Source: an archaeon (GTDB taxonomy: Archaea > Nanobdellota > Nanobdellia > SCGC-AAA011-G17 > GW2011-AR18). From it: a stretch of DNA of 19,646 nucleotides. The stretch lies in contig JAHFKM010000007.1 in assembly GCA_023245385.1 (NCBI GenBank), positions 1 to 19,646 on the forward strand. The letters run 5' to 3'. Below the pieces are notes generated by a model. It searched no databases. It was not told where the DNA came from and saw only the letters and a list, made by a program, of their open reading frames with translations. Below, piece after piece: positions 15,701-19,646 of the stretch; position 1 is the first letter of the stretch; the number at the start of each line of letters is the position of its first letter. A program made the translations under genes and the position numbers.

Positions 15701-16384
15701 AACATGAATTCTGTTTAAAAATGTCGCAAGAACCTCATCTTTTGAAAGCTGCTGATCCATACGAGCAGCATCAATATATTGATATATTTTTGAACGATAC
15801 CCCTCTGTTTTTCCTGTTTCTGAAAGAAGTTTTGCGAGTTGCACAAGAATCGTGCTCCCTCCCTGTTCTCTCCCTCTGTGAAATATTTTTTTCGCTTCGA
15901 TACTATACAAGGCTCTTGTTAATCCAAGATAAGACAGACCATGATGCGTTCTGAATTCTCGATCTTCTGCCGCGAGCGTGGCAACAGTTAGAAAAGGATT
16001 TATTTTTGAATAACCAAGCGCTTCAAGTTTTGTTTCTTCGCTTGTTTTATCTGTGAAAGAATCAAGATAGGTAGTATCTCTGGCGAAGATCTGAATATCA
16101 CTTTTCATCGCCTTCGGAATGGATATAATTCTTTCTTCCTCAGGCTGGATCTTCGCCAGGACTGGCGCAGCAACATAAATAATCCCAGCACCAATCGGTG
16201 GCGCAAGCGTAAGTCCTCCTATTATACTTGAGAGGATGGTTGCTGCAATGGTTTTTTTAGGTACTATCCAAGTAAATTTTTTTAGACGCGTAAAAAATCC
16301 TCCCCGTGTCTGTTCTGACATTTTCTTCCCTTCTTTCTGAAGTTTTTTTATTTCTCTTTGAATACTTTTCTCTAAATCTATCAT
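12722..16384 (-). CDS. Class A penicillin-binding protein (GT51 glycosyltransferase + transpeptidase), 1220 aa
   Basis: A membrane-anchored murein-synthase-like protein. Order: basic cytoplasmic tail (1-43), one membrane helix (about 44-75), GT51 domain (about 125-290), charged coiled-coil region (about 290-420), linker/OB-like region starting PPGTKIFTTID near 444, transpeptidase with S626-x-x-K629, S693-E-N695 and K1081-T-G. GT motif 1, EDREFRTHHG (E140), is intact. Motif 2 reads GGSTILVQ. Motif 3 (RKxxE) reads SKIYQ, with Q202 replacing the second catalytic Glu. Class A enzymes usually have 700-900 residues. The excess is the coiled coil and about 220 residues between SxN and KTG. Codon use resembles its neighbours, suggesting old transfer from bacteria. 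An alternative start is M22. Confidence 0.93.
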   Translation of the reverse strand: MIDLEKSIQREIKKLQKEGKKMSEQTRGGFFTRLKKFTWIVPKKTIAATILSSIIGGLTLAPPIGAGIIYVAAPVLAKIQPEEERIISIPKAMKSDIQIFARDTTYLDSFTDKTSEETKLEALGYSKINPFLTVATLAAEDREFRTHHGLSYLGLTRALYSIEAKKIFHRGREQGGSTILVQLAKLLSETGKTEGYRSKIYQYIDAARMDQQLSKDEVLATFLNRIHVAGEKGKGGTIGVAEALKHDFNIPQDKATLLEAIVFAAQLKGRAEYNTTGSNGEKNKENMKKLKARALYVLKGMDLVFPDEVKEAKKRYEGTELDLELKNANFGKAEEYLNKGRAGHGQGEVLIKLEKQREKYKNLKEQAGEKDEEAKYLYEKYKEAYEIFRKEKLEKETFLKTQDTDISFDKTERSSTKGTLQELIQRELRELEDKKIITLPLPPGTKIFTTIDQEMHNALHQYLEEQASYVSINLEGYELPRGVKEEKLRRFKKFSSYDVKITGKNEDALFVKAGTLTGTVSRDGLKDVVLAEASHERKKLVSEREAEKDISHFLRKFKVGDLIHVSTRTLDEEGKSAGLTLLQYPVSLQGAGIIIGSDGGIRAVAGNVYDKGKPFNHLIAGKQPGSAFKPVIYKAAFELGWTETSLLNNAPRNFPFEAERVGGKTIPKSWKPGINLKELESARSTIIKACQNSENAASADLYEKLFDKVDDEQFKGVVENLEYHSTEKGRGEPFLKKEEETEVGYARRMKQDLTVGFDGWQTQVFVPMTKFNVARRRLLHTLPEAEELSLVHYGYHYEELITEIREKIAHLQLGDLRIEKLREMIPLTKLNYRYLQEHLEGIEATIEEIKHTSNKGRFNELVRNYLYQGEQGIVYCEDELQLPRISPEELSGLPNLEDTLKTEEVLINNHLKIKYAKKLLEEAAAVNFDEPTRFGIISQHPNFQWNLVYAYVKRIAEEKGIFLPERGGPATTLGVHNLSPESLATFYSFQSKYLVEKMTSIDGTIIYSHTQEERPTGKRDMQLVNILRSVPRFGTAKSVGGGRYEFQRGELVFVPAGNYHVKTPDLDDSEMSREQPFTAFKTGTTNGAEIVSSAGYYADTQNGEVSLEDLGTFAVFVSNFIGREAMYRTMKGEETRRDPQPMKYGSIDFYGGSVAGVIAFNTIKTRYPVTNDLKISGAQVIVIDPETGLAPRNCENTPTEESAYCIREGKVSGLLKVYRN

Positions 16385-16407
16385 GATTCTTTTAAATACT
16401 CCTTTTA

Positions 16408-16426
16408 ATTACTTCCATAAAGTAAT
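16408..16426. promoter_or_regulatory. Perfect 7-bp inverted repeat at the PBP transcription start
   Basis: ATTACTT (16408-16414) and AAGTAAT (16420-16426) are separated by CCATA. The repeat overlaps the transcription start expected from the TATA box at 16441-16448 (about 16419). It could be an operator for a dimeric repressor or a hairpin at the 5' end of the PBP message. Confidence 0.4.
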
Positions 16427-16440
16427 AACATAAGAAAAAA

Positions 16441-16449
16441 TTTATAAAC
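16441..16449 (-). promoter_or_regulatory. TATA box of the PBP gene
   Basis: On the minus strand GTTTATAAA is followed by a T-rich tract, about 60 nt before the ATG at 16384. Unlike other genes here, this implies a leader of about 35 nt containing GGAG (about 13 nt before the ATG) and the inverted repeat. Confidence 0.45.
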
Positions 16450-16492
16450 CTACCCACTCATTACACTCAAAACCTCTTTCAATTAAAAAAAC

Positions 16493-18682
16493 TTACTGAT
16501 TCTCAGTCAATCCTTTTCTCTGCCTGATCATCCCAATAATCTTCGGCTGCAACTCAGAAGGAACCTTTTCAAAAATCTGATCAAGAACAAAAAAATTTCC
16601 ACGACCCTCAGTCGCACTTCGTAACTCAGAACTCAACCCAAATGTTTCAGCAACAGGAATCTTCGCCTTCACATTCATATACATACTCCCTTCCTGATTC
16701 ATATCCAACATCTGACCACGTTTATTATTTACTAACTTAGAAATCGCACCAAGATGCTCTACTAAAGATTCAATCTGCAAGACCTGAATAGGCTCATAAA
16801 TAACAGCCCCACCATCAATCATCGCTTCTCTCAAGGCCTCTCTAATAGCAGGATAGACCTGCGCAGGACCACGATGAATAGAATCTTCATGAAGCTTCAC
16901 ATCAGTCATTTTTACAAGCAAACGCGTACAAGGCTCACGCGCTAAAGGCCCCGCATCCATCACCTGATCAAACCCATCCAAAACAAGCTCTAAAATTTCC
17001 CCAATATGCACAACACCCTTTGTTCCATCAACAAAAGCATTACCCTTATAGAACGCTTTAAACTTATTCGCTTCCTTTGTCTCAATTCCAATACTTGTCA
17101 GCTTGCTAATAATCTGATCATCTCTCTTTTTAATTCTTCCCTCAGAAATCTCGCCGGATTTAATAAACTTATACATTTCCGGAGGCATCGGTTCTACAGT
17201 AAAATAAAACTTGTTATGCTTATTCGGACTTTTCCCCTCAACTTCTCTAGACATTTTTGTAATAGTCTCTCTGTAAATCACTAAAGGCTTACTCGCTTTA
17301 ATCTGAACATTTTTTTCTGTAACAATCCTATTTTCAACAATCTCTAAATGCAACTCACCCATCCCACTCATCAAACACTCTCCAGTCTCCTCATTAATCT
17401 TAATCACAATAGAAGGATCCTCTTTTGCTACCGTCTTCAAGACATCAACAACCTTCGCCAAATCCTGCGCCTTCACCGGCTCAACAGCCTTCGTAATAAC
17501 TGGCTCAAAAATATGTTTCAACTCCTCAAACGGCTGTTCAGGTTCCAAAGTAATCGTTTCTCCAGCCTGACAACTTATTCCAGCGACAGCAAGAACATTC
17601 CCCGCAACAACATTATCCATCTGCTGCGTTTTAATACCGTTGTACATGAAGACCTGTTGGATTTTTTCGTACTTCTTCGCCGCATTCAAATACACCTGAA
17701 GACCATTAATCATTGTTCCTGAAAATAATCTTCCCGCAGAAATCTCTCTTCCAGACTTTGGATCGATAAGAATCCTTGTAACTACAAACGCTAATTTTCC
17801 CTGCTTGTTTGTTGTAATCAAATCTTTTCCTAATTGACTTTCCGGATCACCCCTCCAAATTTTAGGAATTCTATACGCTTGCGCTTCAACTGGATTAGGT
17901 AAGTGCTTGATAACCATATCTAAAATAACCTCAAACAAGGGCGCGTTCTTCCAAATCCAATCCTGACGCTCATCATCACTCATTTTCGTATAAAGATTAA
18001 AAATATCCTTAAAGTTAACACCCTTCTTCTGCATATACGTAAAAGACAACGCCCAATTTTCTCTCGCACTTCCGAAAGCGACGCTCCCATCCTGAATATT
18101 CACTTTCCACTTCTCTTTAAATTCTGATTCCGCAATCTGTTCAATAAGAACGTTAAACTCGTTGATAATCTTAACAAAACGCTGCTGCATCTGCTCCGGA
18201 GTAAAATTCATTTCTGTAATAAGTCTATCAACTTTGTTAATAAAAAGAACTGGCTTCACCCTCTCCCTCAAGGCCTGCTTCAAGACGGTTTCTGTTTGAG
18301 GCATAATTCCTTCTGATGCACAAACTAAGACAACAGTTCCATCAATCGCTCTCATCGCTCTCGTAACATTTCCACCGAAATCAACATGTCCTGGTGTGTC
18401 AATAAGATTAATTAAAAACTCTTCTCCCCGAAAAGCATGAATCATAGAAACATTCGCAGCATCAACAGTCATCAAACGCTCCTGCTCATCAGCATGCTGC
18501 CAGGTCTGCATACCCTTCTCCAAATCTCCAGCCGATTTATTACTCATAAAACCTGAAGCCGCTAACAAGTTATCTGTGAATGCGGTTTTTCCATGATGAA
18601 TATGAGCAGAAGTACAGATATTTCTAATATTTTTAGGATTCTGCATTGCTCTTTGAAAGCGAGTTACGACGTCTTCTGCCAT
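16493..18682 (-). CDS. fusA: Translation elongation factor 2 (aEF-2)
   Basis: A 729-residue GTPase that drives ribosomal translocation, the usual archaeal length. G1 reads AHIHHGKT (26-33) with H29 for the normal Asp. The switch I motif RGIT reads RLMT (69-72), keeping T72. G3 DTPGH is 95-99 and G4 NKVD 149-152. The domain IV tip LHEDSIHRGPAQ keeps H603, the residue that becomes diphthamide in archaea and eukaryotes. The C-terminus IRQRKGL is typical. Transcription probably starts within a few bases of the ATG from the promoter at 18689-18721. It is usually near rps12/rps7 in archaea, which are not seen here. Confidence 0.96.
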   Translation of the reverse strand: MAEDVVTRFQRAMQNPKNIRNICTSAHIHHGKTAFTDNLLAASGFMSNKSAGDLEKGMQTWQHADEQERLMTVDAANVSMIHAFRGEEFLINLIDTPGHVDFGGNVTRAMRAIDGTVVLVCASEGIMPQTETVLKQALRERVKPVLFINKVDRLITEMNFTPEQMQQRFVKIINEFNVLIEQIAESEFKEKWKVNIQDGSVAFGSARENWALSFTYMQKKGVNFKDIFNLYTKMSDDERQDWIWKNAPLFEVILDMVIKHLPNPVEAQAYRIPKIWRGDPESQLGKDLITTNKQGKLAFVVTRILIDPKSGREISAGRLFSGTMINGLQVYLNAAKKYEKIQQVFMYNGIKTQQMDNVVAGNVLAVAGISCQAGETITLEPEQPFEELKHIFEPVITKAVEPVKAQDLAKVVDVLKTVAKEDPSIVIKINEETGECLMSGMGELHLEIVENRIVTEKNVQIKASKPLVIYRETITKMSREVEGKSPNKHNKFYFTVEPMPPEMYKFIKSGEISEGRIKKRDDQIISKLTSIGIETKEANKFKAFYKGNAFVDGTKGVVHIGEILELVLDGFDQVMDAGPLAREPCTRLLVKMTDVKLHEDSIHRGPAQVYPAIREALREAMIDGGAVIYEPIQVLQIESLVEHLGAISKLVNNKRGQMLDMNQEGSMYMNVKAKIPVAETFGLSSELRSATEGRGNFFVLDQIFEKVPSELQPKIIGMIRQRKGLTENQ

Positions 18683-18688
18683 GATTTC

Positions 18689-18721
18689 CTTGAGAACTAC
18701 GGTTTATTTATAAGACTTACG
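18689..18721 (-). promoter_or_regulatory. EF-2 promoter, near-copy of the rpo operon promoter
   Basis: Read leftward, it has CGTAAG, TTATAAATAA, CCGT and GTTCTCAAG in the same order and spacing as 4501-4533, identical at 29 of 33 positions. TATA-to-ATG spacing (about 28 nt) implies a leaderless or nearly leaderless EF-2 message. Confidence 0.7.
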
Positions 18722-18759
18722 AAAGCTGGAATTATTGTAAGGTAATTATTGGAAGAGAA

Positions 18760-19077
18760 TTAGTATTCGAATCTTTTTTCATATTCTTTATGAGTCATCC
18801 ATTCTAGAACGATGCTGAGTACGATAATTTCATCCCCTTTTGATTGTATAAATTAATCTCCAAGCATTTGGTAAATTGTATTTCCAAAGATTGCTGAGAG
18901 CGCCATATTTTGTTTGATAGTCTGAAGGCATTAGTCGTTTTGGGATTTGAATTCCACAAAAAGCATTTTTTTGTAAATCTACTACTGCTCGGTCTAACCA
19001 AATTTTCCACTTTCAAGTTCGAGGTATGTTTTCTTAAGATTTTCATCTCCAAATTTTACTTGCGAACTTAGTTCCAT
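18760..19077 (-). pseudogene. RelE/ParE-like toxin gene, broken by two frame disruptions
   Basis: Three pieces in different frames join into one recognisable archaeal RelE-family protein. The first runs from ATG 19077 (MELSSQVKFGDENLKK... to ESGKFG). The second starts at 18997 (LDRAVVDLQKNAF, GIQIPKRLMP, LWKYNLPNAWRLIYTIK). The third follows the A4G4 tract at 18834-18841 (GDEIIVLSIVLEWMTHKEYEKR) and stops at 18760. The first break probably includes loss of a few codons. The second looks like one extra base in the homopolymer. The start overlaps the end of the upstream winged-helix gene by 10 nt, as in toxin-antitoxin pairs. Sequencing error at the homopolymer is possible but would not explain both breaks. 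Confidence 0.72.
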
Positions 19078-19352
19078 GAAAGGTCTTTCCTCGCGAGGTA
19101 TTTTTTTACTCCTTCTGGATCCCAAATCCAAGCGATTTTTCCGTCTTTATCAACTGCGATTTTTCCAGATTCGAGAAGATAGTCTATAATCACACAGAAC
19201 GTTTGGTACATCATTTGTTTTGGTAATTTTTTCCAGAGTGACATTTTCTTAAATTCTCCGCTATTATTGTGAATGAATTTTTCTACCATCAGTACTGTAT
19301 CGAGTTGTGGGTAGTGCAATATGTCTTTGCGTTTCATAAGGGGTTCTTGCAT
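19068..19352 (-). CDS. Small winged-helix protein, putative antitoxin/regulator, 94 aa
   Basis: The protein has a winged-helix look: helices in QLDTVLMVEKFIHNNSGEF, a probable recognition helix KQMMYQTFCVIIDYLLES, and a β-wing GKIAVDKDGKIAWIWDP, ending KKYLARKDLSW. Start ATG 19352 is preceded by GGTGAT with 5-6 nt spacing. An internal ATG at codon 6 is less likely. It lies directly upstream of, and overlaps, the broken RelE-like gene, so it would be the antitoxin or autoregulator of that pair. TATA-like ATATAAAT lies near 19378-19385. No name is assigned to the family. Confidence 0.7.
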   Translation of the reverse strand: MQEPLMKRKDILHYPQLDTVLMVEKFIHNNSGEFKKMSLWKKLPKQMMYQTFCVIIDYLLESGKIAVDKDGKIAWIWDPEGVKKYLARKDLSWN

Positions 19353-19439
19353 TTCAAATCACCAAGTTATATCAATTTATATAACTACTTAAATATTTCG
19401 TTTCTAGAAAATCTTTTATAGTCCTTTATTCTAGGTTGC

Positions 19440-19568
19440 TTGATAAAAAAGAAAGGTCAAGATGTGCAGGGTGTGTTGGAGGATGTTGTTTTTATTCTGA
19501 ATGAGTTAAAAACTGAAAAGTTGAAGTCTTTAGACAAGATCGGGTCAGAAACCCTTCGCGGACTTTAG
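19440..19568 (+). CDS. Possible 42-aa helical protein with TTG start
   Basis: An open frame of 42 codons begins with TTG and reads IKKKGQDVQGVLEDVV, then FILNELKTEKLKSLDKIG. The pattern is amphipathic helix, with a composition typical of real protein. TTTTATAG at 19413-19420 lies about 24 nt before the TTG, so a leaderless message would start on that codon. There is no Shine-Dalgarno sequence. The last codons overlap two hairpins, so the region could instead be an RNA gene. Divergent from the winged-helix gene. Confidence 0.35.
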   Translation: MIKKKGQDVQGVLEDVVFILNELKTEKLKSLDKIGSETLRGL

Positions 19569-19605
19569 TCCGAAGAATTTGAATGACCGAACCCTCAAAA
19601 GAGGG
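19542..19605 (+). other. Three consecutive hairpins near the right end
   Basis: GGGT/ACCC (19542-19545 with 19551-19554); CGGAC/GTCCG (19559-19563 with 19568-19572), extended by CTT/AAG across a 2-nt bulge; and CCCTC/GAGGG (19592-19596 with 19601-19605, loop AAAA). The first two share base C19554, so they may be alternative folds. No T-tract follows. This could be part of a structured RNA continuing past the window. Confidence 0.35.
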
Positions 19606-19646
19606 CGATAGTGTTGTTGTGTAAATTCTTCTAAAAAATGGGGTGA

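Noticed and set aside
18804..19052. An 82-codon open frame on the minus strand.
   Set aside because: It has a different frame and protein-poor composition. The other two frames join into a recognisable RelE-like protein, so this is a shadow.
1..19646. CRISPR arrays, insertion sequences, rRNA genes.
   Set aside because: No regularly spaced direct repeats, transposase motifs or rRNA signatures were found on either strand.

Overview
The window comes from an AT-rich archaeon. The evidence is a split RNA polymerase operon in the classical archaeal order (rpoH, rpoB'', rpoB', rpoA', rpoA'', L30e, NusA), an archaeal-type EF-2 with a diphthamide histidine, a tRNA with bulge-helix-bulge introns, and TATA boxes about 26 nt upstream of start codons. 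Small compact genes, very divergent informational proteins and several short orphan proteins suggest a DPANN lineage (Woesearchaeota/Pacearchaeota-like). That placement is an inference, not shown by a tree.

Layout. Positions 1-4455 form an accessory arm: the start of a leftward membrane-protein gene, a short-chain dehydrogenase, an ABC-2 exporter pair (ATPase plus permease, ATGA overlap), a DUF4383-like membrane protein with a terminator, and four small unknown proteins. Positions 4501-12725 are one long rightward unit: a promoter, a tRNA-Lys(UUU) gene interrupted by two introns, then seven tightly packed or overlapping genes for RNA polymerase subunits, ribosomal protein L30e and NusA. Positions 12722-16384, convergent with that unit and overlapping nusA by four bases at the stop codons, hold a 1220-residue class A penicillin-binding protein (GT51 glycosyltransferase plus transpeptidase), which is very unexpected in an archaeon. 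EF-2 follows at 16493-18682, also leftward. The right end (18760-19646) holds a leftward toxin-antitoxin-like pair (intact winged-helix protein, RelE-like toxin broken by two frame disruptions), then a possible 42-codon rightward ORF and three hairpins.

How it works together. The rpo/tRNA unit and the EF-2 gene share an almost identical core promoter (29 of 33 positions), so transcription and translation machinery are probably co-controlled. The tRNA 3' end is only 12 nt upstream of the rpoH ATG, so tRNA 3' processing probably creates the 5' end of the RNA polymerase mRNA.

Most notable: (1) the tRNA-Lys with a 108-nt intron at 30/31 and a 16-nt intron at 37/38, leaving a 7-nt central exon that carries the anticodon; (2) the class A PBP, with an intact transpeptidase triad, a Glu-to-Gln change in the third glycosyltransferase motif and an insertion of about 220 residues; (3) substitutions at nearly universal catalytic-centre residues in RNA polymerase A', B', A'' and in the EF-2 G1/G2 motifs.
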